Positions 48,909 to 57,253 of a stretch of 64,000 nt of DNA are shown here, one piece after another. The position numbers were made by a program, and so were the translations under genes. The notes beneath the pieces were generated by a model that saw only the letters and a list, made by a program, of their open reading frames with translations, had not been told where the DNA came from and did no database searches. The stretch is from Desulfobacterales bacterium (lineage in GTDB: Bacteria; Desulfobacterota; Desulfobacteria; Desulfobacterales; JADGBH01), in the NCBI GenBank assembly GCA_015231595.1, contig JADGBH010000013.1:1-64000 (forward strand). The letters run 5' to 3'. Numbering within the stretch: position 1 is the first letter of the stretch; each line of letters starts with the position of its first letter.

Positions 48909-48947
48909 AGTTTTGTAATTTAAAAAAACAATAATTACAATAAATCT

Positions 48948-48970
48948 ATAGCAGGGCTTAGTCCTGCTAT
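48948..48970 (+). other. leader hairpin before the binding-protein gene
   Basis: ATAGCAGG and CCTGCTAT pair around a 7-nt loop, 13 nt before the GGAGGG-preceded ATG. No T run follows, so it is more likely an RNA-stabilising or processing hairpin than a terminator. Confidence 0.4.
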
Positions 48971-48972
48971 TA

Positions 48973-49839
48973 ATGGAGGGAAAAATGAAAAAAATTATAC
49001 TCATTACATTATTCTTATTAATAGGTGGTATTTTTTTAGGAAGCTATGTTTATTCCGAAGAAACTCCAACTACTGAAGCGTTGGAACCTGAAATTTCGCA
49101 GTCAGCAATTTCAAAGCCTAAAAAATTAAGATTCAGTTGTTCTGATCAGGTTGTTAGAGCCTTTGGAATAGAAATTATAGATGCTTTTTCAAAAAGAACA
49201 GGGATTGAAGTTGAATTGTTTGCTTGCTCATCATCTGCAGCTTTTTATCGTCTTATTCATGGATTAAGCGATATTGCAAGCATAACCCATAGACTTAATT
49301 TTCAAAACAAAGAATACGGATATGTTGAAATTCCTTTTTGCAGAGATCCAATGGCTATCATTGCAAATTCGTCCTGCTCCCTTGACGATATAAATGAAAA
49401 ACAACTTAATGATATTTTTAGTAAAACTGTTACAAATTGGAAAGAGCTTGGAGGCTGTGATGAGCCTATAATGCTGATTATTCCAGGAAAAAATACTGAA
49501 GCTTTTAAAAATTTTGCATCCATGGCTATGAAAGCAAATGAAATTAGATATGATCTTATAACTTATAAATCAACAATGGCTATTGAAGCAGTAAAAACTT
49601 TTAAAGGCTCTATTTCTTTTATTGCTCGCGGTGCTGTAATAAAAGAGCAAGGCGTAAAAACATTAAAAGTAAATGGTATGCTTCCAACCGATGAAAATTA
49701 TCCATATCATCAAATATTTTCTTTCGTAACAAAAGGAGAACCAACAGGAGACTCTCTTGAACTCATTAATGCTTCTTTTTCGGAAAGAGGCATTAAAATA
49801 ATGAAAGAAAGAGGCATGATTCCTATTCCAAGACAATAA
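48973..49839 (+). CDS. PstS-like periplasmic substrate-binding protein
   Basis: A 288-aa exported protein with a signal peptide ending near residue 27 (GSYVYSEE). The rest fits the PBP-like domain (PF12849) of phosphate-type binding proteins: LRFSCSDQVVRAFGIEIIDA, DIASITHRLNFQNK, then VTNWKELGGCDEPIMLI and FVTKGEPTGDS. No ABC permease or ATPase genes are near, so it may serve as a ligand sensor for the Cache kinase or as a helper for the DASS transporter; that is inference. The TSGS-type phosphate loop is not obvious. An intrinsic terminator lies 35 bp after the stop, closing the cluster. Confidence 0.8.
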   Translation: MEGKMKKIILITLFLLIGGIFLGSYVYSEETPTTEALEPEISQSAISKPKKLRFSCSDQVVRAFGIEIIDAFSKRTGIEVELFACSSSAAFYRLIHGLSDIASITHRLNFQNKEYGYVEIPFCRDPMAIIANSSCSLDDINEKQLNDIFSKTVTNWKELGGCDEPIMLIIPGKNTEAFKNFASMAMKANEIRYDLITYKSTMAIEAVKTFKGSISFIARGAVIKEQGVKTLKVNGMLPTDENYPYHQIFSFVTKGEPTGDSLELINASFSERGIKIMKERGMIPIPRQ

Positions 49840-49873
49840 AATAATAAAAAATATATTATGTTATAACAAAGGT

Positions 49874-49898
49874 AAGGCGGCTTTAGGCCGCCTTTTTT
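49874..49898 (+). terminator. intrinsic terminator of the signalling/DASS cluster
   Basis: Stem AAGGCGGC / GCCGCCTT with a 5-nt loop, followed by TTTT, 35 bp after the last stop codon of the cluster. Confidence 0.85.
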
Positions 49899-50087
49899 CA
49901 TGAGTTTGACGGTTCAAGATTATAACACATCAAGTTTTTAGAATGTGCCCCACCTTATTCATACTATCATTTTAAATTTTTTGCTAAAAATAACGAAATT
50001 AAAAATTGCACTTTCTCAAAAAAAATGACAAAATCAGTCAAAAAAACAAAGAAAATTGAAAAATAGTCAAAATCTAAAATAAGAGGC

Positions 50088-50137
50088 GTCAACTACCTCA
50101 CCCACAAGGGGACGGGGTTTTCTCGCCAATTTATATA
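50088..50137. repeat. degenerate 50-bp repeat
   Basis: CTCACCCACAAGGGGACGGG, a T-rich stretch, then CAATTTATATAA; similar to 42182-42231. Both copies lie in gene-free DNA at either side of the signalling cluster. The rest of 49900-50402 holds only the MITE at 50195 and no gene. Confidence 0.5.
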
Positions 50138-50194
50138 AAATAATTTAAATTTTTTGCTTATAATAACCGAATTCAATAATTTTTATAAAAAAAC

Positions 50195-50273
50195 TGATAC
50201 TTAATTCCGTTTATTAAGGCTAAAAATATTAGAGATACAAGTTTTATTATTTAAAAATAGAAATGGTATGTCA
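50195..50273. repeat. 80-bp TGACATAT-type MITE
   Basis: Begins TGATACTTAA, ends GGTATGTCA, 79 bp. It contains AAGGCTAAAAATATTAGAG, which is shared with 36741-36838. A diverged family member. Confidence 0.55.
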
Positions 50274-50402
50274 TTTTTTTTAATTAATCAGCAATAACGG
50301 TCGTAAAAAAATTTGGCTTGTAAATATTTAATTGAAAAAAATCGCTAAATCGAGAAAGTGTCTATCTTTTAATTTAAAAAAAATAATATAAGAAAACACG
50401 TC

Positions 50403-51206
50403 ATGATAATACATAACGACTACAATTTATTAGATGTTCCTGAGGTTAATGACTATATATTTCATCAAAGATTAGACTTGAAACCCGTTAATTTATCTAA
50501 CACTATAGATTTTATGATCAAAATAGAAGATGGAATTCATATTAACTCTAAATTACATACAAAAAATATTAATTGGCCTACAATCTTATTTTTTCATGGT
50601 AATGGAGAAATAGTTTCCGAATATGATGGAATTCGTTTTATTTATTTTGAAAATAAAATTAATTTCTGGGTAGTTGATTATAGAGGATATGGTCATTCTG
50701 AAGGAAAACCTTTATGTAGCAAAATGATTAGTGATTCTAATATTATTTTTGAATTCGCTAAAAATTGGCTTATTCAAAATAAATATAAAGGGCCTCTTTT
50801 AATCATGGGAAGATCGTTAGGGAGTGCGAGTGCTCTGGAGATTGCTTATCGATATGATAATCAACTTGATGGAATAATAATCGAAAGTGGATTTGCCTAT
50901 ACATTACCTTTATTAAAATTAATGGGTGCCAAAATTAATGATCTTAGTGAAGAAAATGGGTTTAAAAATATAGAAAAAATTAAAGCGATTAAAAAGCCAG
51001 TTTTAATTATTCATGCTGAAAATGATAACATTATTCCTTTAAACGATGCTCAAACTTTGTTCAATGCTTGTCAATCTTCATGGAAAAAATTAGTTATAAT
51101 CCCTAAAACAACTCATAACAACATTCTCACATATGGGCTCAACTCATATTTTAAAGCTATAAGAGACTTTTCTCAGATGACAAAATTGAAATTGTTAAAG
51201 GATTAA
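50403..51206 (+). CDS. alpha/beta hydrolase (BEM46/YqkD-like)
   Basis: A 267-aa cytosolic hydrolase. FFHGNGEIVSEYDGI gives the oxyanion loop, VVDYRGYGHSEGKP the second strand, GRSLGSASALE the nucleophile elbow (Ser near 139), LIIHAENDNIIPLNDAQ the acid and TTHNNIL the histidine. All triad residues are present. The pattern fits the BEM46/FrsA-like esterase group. Substrate unknown. There is no ribosome site before the ATG and no co-directional neighbour upstream. Confidence 0.8.
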   Translation: MIIHNDYNLLDVPEVNDYIFHQRLDLKPVNLSNTIDFMIKIEDGIHINSKLHTKNINWPTILFFHGNGEIVSEYDGIRFIYFENKINFWVVDYRGYGHSEGKPLCSKMISDSNIIFEFAKNWLIQNKYKGPLLIMGRSLGSASALEIAYRYDNQLDGIIIESGFAYTLPLLKLMGAKINDLSEENGFKNIEKIKAIKKPVLIIHAENDNIIPLNDAQTLFNACQSSWKKLVIIPKTTHNNILTYGLNSYFKAIRDFSQMTKLKLLKD

Positions 51207-51290
51207 GGGTAATTGTTTGGGATTTTTTCAAATATTAGTTGTTATCTCAACGTTAAAATCTTTACTTATTGATATGAAAGGAGAAATTCA

Positions 51291-51746
51291 ATGAGATTAC
51301 TTAAACGGTTTTGGGTGGTCTTTATTTTGATTCATGTTATGGGTATATATTATCAAGGAACAGCCTATACATTAAAGGAAAATGAAAATAGCGAAATAGA
51401 TTGGGGGAGTTTTCATAAATATGCGGGATATAGCACTCTACTTTTAGCTGGTGCAACTGCTGTTTCGAGCTCAAATCGATATACACATTATGGATTGGCA
51501 TATAGCACAGTCGGCATGGCTATGGCAACATTGTGGTCAGGTATTTATGAATATAGTGATAGATTTGATTTGGATGAAGGAATCACATCAGAAGATAATT
51601 TGCATATAATTTTGGGAATCATCGGAACTCTTGCTTGTTTAACCGCGGTCGCAATAGCAGATTCCGGGAAAAATGCCAGACATGGTGGTATTGGGGGGAC
51701 AGGTGCTGGTACGATGGTTTTTTCATTTTTCGTCATAAAATGGTGA
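51291..51746 (+). CDS. small membrane protein of unknown function
   Basis: A 151-aa protein with an N-terminal signal or anchor (about 5-25) and about three further helices (50-68, 70-90, 104-125) ending in a glycine-rich loop and a last hydrophobic stretch. Histidines fall at similar places before two helices (WGSFHKYAGYSTLLL and DNLHIILGIIGTL), which could be heme ligands as in cytochrome b-like bundles; this is speculative. AAAGGAG ribosome site. No family recognised. Confidence 0.6.
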   Translation: MRLLKRFWVVFILIHVMGIYYQGTAYTLKENENSEIDWGSFHKYAGYSTLLLAGATAVSSSNRYTHYGLAYSTVGMAMATLWSGIYEYSDRFDLDEGITSEDNLHIILGIIGTLACLTAVAIADSGKNARHGGIGGTGAGTMVFSFFVIKW

Positions 51747-51829
51747 TCTTGTAGCACTGTACGTTAGCTTCAGTGCTATTATATAGATAATAACATAAAT
51801 ATAATACATAGGGAATACATAACCACAAT

Positions 51830-52147
51830 ATGACAATCGATAAAAGAGCATTCAATTACGTTAAACAAAAAGACATTATAACTCATTGGGTCTACAAAGA
51901 TGAACGCGGGATGTCGTGGAATGTGATTGTAAGCTACACTAAAGAAGAAGAAGGATTGGTTTTTACCGAAGGACCTTATCAGACCGGACACTGGGGGCAC
52001 CAGGTAGGGGGACAATCCTGGCCGATTCAAAAAGCAATATATGGAGAATTCCCTAAATGGGCACATATACCTGAAGGCGCAAAAGAACATATAAAACAAT
52101 TTTTACAAAAAAATTTTCATCATTATAAAGGATTTTGGGGAGACTAA
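51830..52147 (+). CDS. small orphan protein of unknown function
   Basis: A 105-aa soluble protein rich in aromatic residues and histidine (GPYQTGHWGHQVGGQSWPIQ, FPKWAHIPEGAKEHIKQF). No signal peptide, membrane segment or known motif. No ribosome site is visible before the ATG. Coding-like composition and position between two gene blocks favour a real gene, but the evidence is modest. Confidence 0.45.
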   Translation: MTIDKRAFNYVKQKDIITHWVYKDERGMSWNVIVSYTKEEEGLVFTEGPYQTGHWGHQVGGQSWPIQKAIYGEFPKWAHIPEGAKEHIKQFLQKNFHHYKGFWGD

Positions 52148-52279
52148 TCGTTTTTTTCTGCAAAAACTGGCGGACTCCTGTGCTGATAGTGTTTCAGATG
52201 ACCGAAACATTTGAATGGCAATTTTTCCCAGATATTCAGTTTGTGATAGAAACTTCTTCATCCAGTCATTGATGATAAA

Positions 52280-54421
52280 CTATGGAAGATATATTTTTTC
52301 ATTTTTCCTAAGAGTTCGGGCTCGTTTTCCGAATGAAATCTCCTTAATATTACCCTTAATAATCTGACAGGTTGCTACCTTAGGAGTTGCTGTCAAAACC
52401 TCAGCTTCTGCAATAATATCTTCTTGACGACCTAAAATTTCTCCTGTCAATGGATTTTTTAAAAGTTTTCCTTCCTGATAAACTACAATATTTGAGCCTT
52501 CCTTAACACCATCTTCTGACCCAAAATCCACCATAATTTTATTGTCCTCTGAAACAATAACATAACCACAGACTGGATATTCATCTCCAATTTCCTTAAC
52601 AATATCTTCGATTAAAAGACTTATGCCGTCTTCAAAACCTGACTTAGTAAAAGCAGAATGAATGGCACCTCCAGGAACTTCATGCATTTTTACAGATATA
52701 CTAATTTTTTTGCCCAAATGTATAATTGAACCGCCTATAAGAATTTTAATTTTTAATTCATCTGCAAACTTTTTCCAAGTGGTAGAATCTAATTCCTGAA
52801 TAGATTCAAAATTCTCCCCCTGAAAAGCTTGACGAATTTCATTCTCAGAAATGACTCTAAATTTTTGTGACTGAACCAGCAAATTTTGAAATAATTCAGT
52901 TATAGTTTGAGAAAGGGGGACTTCCCATTGAGTGCCCATTTCCTGAAAACTTAAAAGTGCCGCTCTAATCTGTTCCCTACGAAAGGCGGCAGCATCACGA
53001 ACAACATTATAACGACTATCATCACCAATAATAAATCCATCAATTCTAAGCTCATTATCTAAAATTTCTTTACCTTTTGCTGTTCGTCTATCCAATTGAA
53101 TTAAAGATTTTTGAATCTCTTTAACAATTATTGGGGAAAGATTTTTTTGTGCTGTGAAAGCATCATAAGGAATAGGATCAGTTTTGCTAATAACATAAAG
53201 CTGATCAACAGGAACTTTATTTTCTAAAGCAATATGAAAAGCTCCTTCATAAACAGCGCCAGCATCAACGCTACCATCCATCACACTTGCTATCACCTTG
53301 TCATGACTCCCAAGAAACAAAGTGCTGCTGAAAAATTCAGAAGGATTATATCCTTTGGAAATGAGCATTGCTCTCGGATATATGAAACCTGACGCACTTT
53401 TAGGATCAACAAATCCGAAAGACTTTCCTTTTAAATTATCTATTGTTTTTATTTTAGAGTTTTTATGGGTGATAATTAAGCCATGATATGTCGCCTGTCC
53501 ACCATCAGCCAATTGAGAAGCAAATATACGAACATCAGCCGTTTTTACGCCATCAACATAGGCAAAAGGAGAAAATACTCCTATATCTATTTCTCCAACT
53601 TTCATACGCTGGGATAATTGACTATAATCAGAGGTAATAACAAGTTCAAACTTTATGCCGGTTTGATCCGCTAAATAATTAAGAAAGGGCTGAAACGCCC
53701 TCCGCATTACCGCCTCTTTTAGGTAAGGTGTCACGCCAAATTTCAGGATTTTAGGTTTTTCAAACAGATCATTTTTATCTGGCATTAAAAGTTTTGCTTG
53801 AGAATCAGAGGATATACTATTATCAGATATCGTTGATTTTATTTCATCTTTTTTTTCTACAGAGTCAGAAGCCACTGGCTGAAATCTTTCCATTGGCTGC
53901 CATAAATGTTCAGGAATCGCTGTTTTTTTTATTCTTACCATTCCGGTAGATAGAACGATCCCTGTTTCAATGTCAATTATCCTGAGATAAATAGCAACTA
54001 TCTCGCCAAGATCTTCATAGCCACCCGTTAAAATAGCTGTAGCACCAACCATTTTACCAATTTTTTTAGTTGTGTTTTCGTTATAAATAATTCTGGATTG
54101 CTGAACAAATTCAGTTTCAAGCTCAGTTATTCGCTTACGTTCCACAACATTAAAAGCAGGTAAGCGAGCCATTTGATTCGCAAGCTCTTCTTCGAGCATA
54201 GCTGAAATTTTTAAAGGCTGTTCACTTCTAAGCTCTACGCATCCTACAACAGCTATTGTAAGTTTTTTCTCACTTTTATTGGTTTCATTCAATTGTTTCA
54301 CGATAGCTGAAATACCTTCTGAAAATTTAGAAAAAACCTGCTCCTGACAGGCTGATAACGAAAAAAGGAATATACAAATAATCGAGCCATATAAAATTAA
54401 TCTTTGTTTAAATGCTACCAT
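52280..54421 (-). CDS. lipoprotein with CsgG/FlgO-like and PhnD-like domains
   Basis: About 713 aa from the ATG at 54421, which has AAGGAA 5 nt upstream; an in-frame ATG at 54442 overlaps the previous stop codon. A lipobox (FLFSLSAC, Cys25) predicts a lipoprotein. Domains: CsgG/FlgO-like (about 50-170, MARLPAFNVVERKRITELE, ATAILTGGYEDLG), a PhnD-type binding domain (about 220-470, KFGVTPYLKEAVMRRAFQP, FSPFAYVDGVKT, FVDPKSASGFIYPRAML), and a second CsgG/FlgO-like part (about 490-710, QKFRVISENEIRQAF, KILIGGSIIHLG). No transporter permease is near. The PhnD part is closely similar to the one in the gene upstream, so a duplication is likely. Role unknown; an envelope sensor or assembly factor is inference. 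Confidence 0.75.
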   Translation of the reverse strand: MVAFKQRLILYGSIICIFLFSLSACQEQVFSKFSEGISAIVKQLNETNKSEKKLTIAVVGCVELRSEQPLKISAMLEEELANQMARLPAFNVVERKRITELETEFVQQSRIIYNENTTKKIGKMVGATAILTGGYEDLGEIVAIYLRIIDIETGIVLSTGMVRIKKTAIPEHLWQPMERFQPVASDSVEKKDEIKSTISDNSISSDSQAKLLMPDKNDLFEKPKILKFGVTPYLKEAVMRRAFQPFLNYLADQTGIKFELVITSDYSQLSQRMKVGEIDIGVFSPFAYVDGVKTADVRIFASQLADGGQATYHGLIITHKNSKIKTIDNLKGKSFGFVDPKSASGFIYPRAMLISKGYNPSEFFSSTLFLGSHDKVIASVMDGSVDAGAVYEGAFHIALENKVPVDQLYVISKTDPIPYDAFTAQKNLSPIIVKEIQKSLIQLDRRTAKGKEILDNELRIDGFIIGDDSRYNVVRDAAAFRREQIRAALLSFQEMGTQWEVPLSQTITELFQNLLVQSQKFRVISENEIRQAFQGENFESIQELDSTTWKKFADELKIKILIGGSIIHLGKKISISVKMHEVPGGAIHSAFTKSGFEDGISLLIEDIVKEIGDEYPVCGYVIVSEDNKIMVDFGSEDGVKEGSNIVVYQEGKLLKNPLTGEILGRQEDIIAEAEVLTATPKVATCQIIKGNIKEISFGKRARTLRKNEKIYLP

Positions 54422-54441
54422 ATAGTTCCTTAACCTAAACA

Positions 54442-57069
54442 TTAAAATAATCCAATAATATCTTTACCAATTTGTTCAATTATTTCAGTAAAGTCTGAAT
54501 CGCTGTGTATGTTATAAAATTTACCACCCGTCTTTGTTGCTATATTTAAATAATAGCCCATCCGAACACCAACTATAAAAACTTTGGCATCTGCCTTGTT
54601 TAACAGATCTATCATCTTTTCAGTATTTAATTTTGTGTACTGATCATTCATATGAGCTGGTGCGTCCGTAATCAAAATTAGGATAGTTTTTGTATTTGAT
54701 CGGAACTGATATTTTAAGGCATTAGCCATTGCATCAAATGGATTTTCAGGCTCATCATTTCCGCCTTCAGCTTTAAGACCTTTTAGCCATTCTTTAAATT
54801 GATAAACATCACTGGTTAAAACAGGATTTTTTTTAGTATCTGTACCAAAAACATTACGAATTTCGTCACCAAAAGATACCAAACCAAGCTGAAAATCTAT
54901 CTGATTTTGGGAAAGGGTATCAGCAAACTTCTGGGTAATGTTTATCATTCCATTAATTTCATCTCCCATGCTTCCGGTAGTATCGAATACAATTGCAATA
55001 TCAACAGCATTACCTAAATTAGTATTCCCCCCCTGCCCTTTTTTCAATTTTTGAGCTTTTTCTAAAGCTGCTTGGGTGATTGCCAAGGTAGAATCAAATG
55101 AAAGAGCTTTTTTAAAGTAATCAATAGCTTTATCATAATTATGATTTTTATAATTGGAATCCATAAAAATCATTCCAATATTATGAAGAGCCGCAGTATT
55201 ATTATATCTCTCTAAAATATTTTGATAATAGCTGATTGCTGCAGGAAAATTCTTCTTTTCAGTAGCCTCTCGTGCAAGTATGTAATTTCTTTCTTGAAAA
55301 GTAATATTAGCCATCAATTCTTTGGCTTTATTAAGTCTTTCAAATCCAGCGTTACGATTTCCAAGATTAAAATAAGCAGTGGAAAGTTTCGCATGAGCCA
55401 TCGCATATAAAGGATCAGCGTCTGAAGCCTTTTCAAAAAATTCTACAGCTTTTTGGTTATATCCTTTAGCTATCAGACCAATTCCTTGAATGTAGAGAGA
55501 ATAAACTTCATTTTGTTTAGCAAATGCTGAGGCATCAGCTTCAATAGTTCGAATACGACTTCCAACATCAATTTGACCTAAATCACCTGAAGTCACTTCT
55601 CCAGTGGCAATATCCTTTTTTAACTCCTTAAAAACACCTTGACCGACTATTCTCCGTTTTCTGCCCAATATTTTCGTATGTCCTGAGTCCCAAATTGATT
55701 CTGCCAAATTCACAACGGCAAATTGCATACCCTTTTTGAATCCGTCTTCTGTTCCGCCACTTATTGTAATCAGTTTATTTTCAACATTGACAATATAAGA
55801 TTCAAGAGGCATTTCAGATTGTAAAAGCAATGTTAATTTAGTAATTAATTTATCTAAATCCTCAATTCCTGAACCTTCTACTGAGCGATTAAAAATTATA
55901 TTTCCTGTCTGTGTATCGTATCCGCTAATGTCAAGAATGACCTTATTTCCTATTTTTGATAATTTGCCTGCAAAAACAATATCAAGTTGTAATTTTTTAT
56001 TAAGCACATCTAATGCTTCTTTTCTGATATCTCCTTCTAAGCCAAGATTATATTTAAAAAGTGCCTGCTCAAGCATCGGTTGCGGAACGACTGTAAATCT
56101 CTTTGATTCGGCAATATAATTAGAAAGCATTTCACTTGCCACATCTTCAAACTTCTGGTTACGAAATTCAGAATCATTTGTTGTAAACTTCCATGTAGCG
56201 ATCTTTTTTTTACGCTTTGATAAGGCAGCAGTATCTCTTACTACATTATACTTTGAATCATCAGCTTCCACCCAACCTGTAAATTTAATGCTCGTTTTTT
56301 TAGCCAACATGCTTTTTAATGGTTCTTTGTCCTTTGAAAGACTTAAGAAAAATTCTTGAACTTTTTTAATAATCACGATCGGAAGATCTTTTCTAGCGGT
56401 GTAAGCATCGTATGGAATAGGTTCAGTTTCAGATAAAATAACGAGCTGATTAGTTGGAATTCCTTGCTGGCTTGCAAGTTTGAAAGCACCGTCATAGGTA
56501 GCTCCACCATCTACTTTTCCGTCTAAAACATTTTTAATAACTTTATCATGACTGCCGGCAAAGATTGTTTTATTAAAAAATAAATCTGGATCTTTTCCTT
56601 GTTTAATAAGCATAGCTCGAGGATAAAGAAAACCAGAAGCACTTTTAGGATCCACAAATGCAAATACCGTATTTTCTAATTGACTGATATTTTTATAGCC
56701 TTTTTCTTTTCTGGCAATGATAAGTCCTTTATAATTAGGATGATCTTCAACAAGGTGCATAGCAAAAATCTGAACAGACACTGTTTCAACTGCTTCTACA
56801 TAAGCAAATGGCGAAAAAGCCCCTAAATCAACAATACCGATTTGCATTTTTTCGGCTAAATCTCCATAATCTCTTGCAATCACAAGATTCACTTTTTGAC
56901 CAAGATATTTTGACATAGCTTGCAAAAGAGGTTCAAATGATTCTCTCATTTGTTCCTCAGCAAGATAGGGTGTTACTCCGAAGTTTAGATCCGCTCTGGC
57001 TATGTCCAAATATAAAACTAAAATCGCTAATACAAGTACAATTATGGTTTTATGATGAAAATATCGCAT
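54442..57069 (-). CDS. exported PhnD-CsgG/FlgO-TPR-VWA protein
   Basis: An 875-aa protein with a cleavable signal peptide (ending ARA near 27). Order: PhnD-type binding domain (about 28-290, NFGVTPYLAEEQMRESFEP, FVDPKSASGFLYPRAML), CsgG/FlgO-like part (about 300-420, KRFTVVPQPMLEQALFKYNL), a small beta region to 500, four or so TPR units (about 505-655, NQKAVEFFEKASDADPLYA, YDKAIDYFKKALSFDSTLA), and a VWA domain (about 675-870) with MIDAS residues FDTTGSMGDEI and LILITDAPAH. Ribosome site AAAGGAA. The next gene overlaps by 1 bp or starts 20 bp later and shares two of the domain types. I know of no described system with this combination. Confidence 0.8.
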   Translation of the reverse strand: MRYFHHKTIIVLVLAILVLYLDIARADLNFGVTPYLAEEQMRESFEPLLQAMSKYLGQKVNLVIARDYGDLAEKMQIGIVDLGAFSPFAYVEAVETVSVQIFAMHLVEDHPNYKGLIIARKEKGYKNISQLENTVFAFVDPKSASGFLYPRAMLIKQGKDPDLFFNKTIFAGSHDKVIKNVLDGKVDGGATYDGAFKLASQQGIPTNQLVILSETEPIPYDAYTARKDLPIVIIKKVQEFFLSLSKDKEPLKSMLAKKTSIKFTGWVEADDSKYNVVRDTAALSKRKKKIATWKFTTNDSEFRNQKFEDVASEMLSNYIAESKRFTVVPQPMLEQALFKYNLGLEGDIRKEALDVLNKKLQLDIVFAGKLSKIGNKVILDISGYDTQTGNIIFNRSVEGSGIEDLDKLITKLTLLLQSEMPLESYIVNVENKLITISGGTEDGFKKGMQFAVVNLAESIWDSGHTKILGRKRRIVGQGVFKELKKDIATGEVTSGDLGQIDVGSRIRTIEADASAFAKQNEVYSLYIQGIGLIAKGYNQKAVEFFEKASDADPLYAMAHAKLSTAYFNLGNRNAGFERLNKAKELMANITFQERNYILAREATEKKNFPAAISYYQNILERYNNTAALHNIGMIFMDSNYKNHNYDKAIDYFKKALSFDSTLAITQAALEKAQKLKKGQGGNTNLGNAVDIAIVFDTTGSMGDEINGMINITQKFADTLSQNQIDFQLGLVSFGDEIRNVFGTDTKKNPVLTSDVYQFKEWLKGLKAEGGNDEPENPFDAMANALKYQFRSNTKTILILITDAPAHMNDQYTKLNTEKMIDLLNKADAKVFIVGVRMGYYLNIATKTGGKFYNIHSDSDFTEIIEQIGKDIIGLF

Positions 57070-57098
57070 AAAAATATTCCTTTATCATTAAAATTAAC

Positions 57099-57246
57099 GG
57101 CATCCTTCATATTGCATGAAAAGTAGTTAACACTTTATTTAAAATGGATTCCAGCCTTCGCTGGAATGACGTGGCTACTGTATCGTCATTACTGCGAAAG
57201 CTGGAATCTCAGAATTAAAAAATGTAAAGTAAAATTGAAGGATGCC
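57099..57246. mobile_element. 148-bp MITE, complete, with 8-bp target duplication
   Basis: Ends GGCATCCTTCA and TGAAGGATGCC are perfect 11-bp inverted repeats. AAATTAAC stands on both sides (57091-57098 and 57247-57254), a target duplication that reaches the first base of the acyl-CoA dehydrogenase stop codon. The core has TGGATTCCAGC and GCTGGAAT palindromic arms. Partial copies lie at 789-920 and 16579-16642. No reading frame. Confidence 0.85.
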
Positions 57247-57253
57247 AAATTAA

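Noticed and set aside
48973..49839. Part of a Pst phosphate ABC transporter
   Set aside because: No pstC, pstA, pstB or phoU gene is near; only the binding protein is present.
52280..57069. Phosphonate uptake operon
   Set aside because: PhnD-like domains are present but no phnC or phnE genes, and they are fused to CsgG/FlgO and VWA domains.
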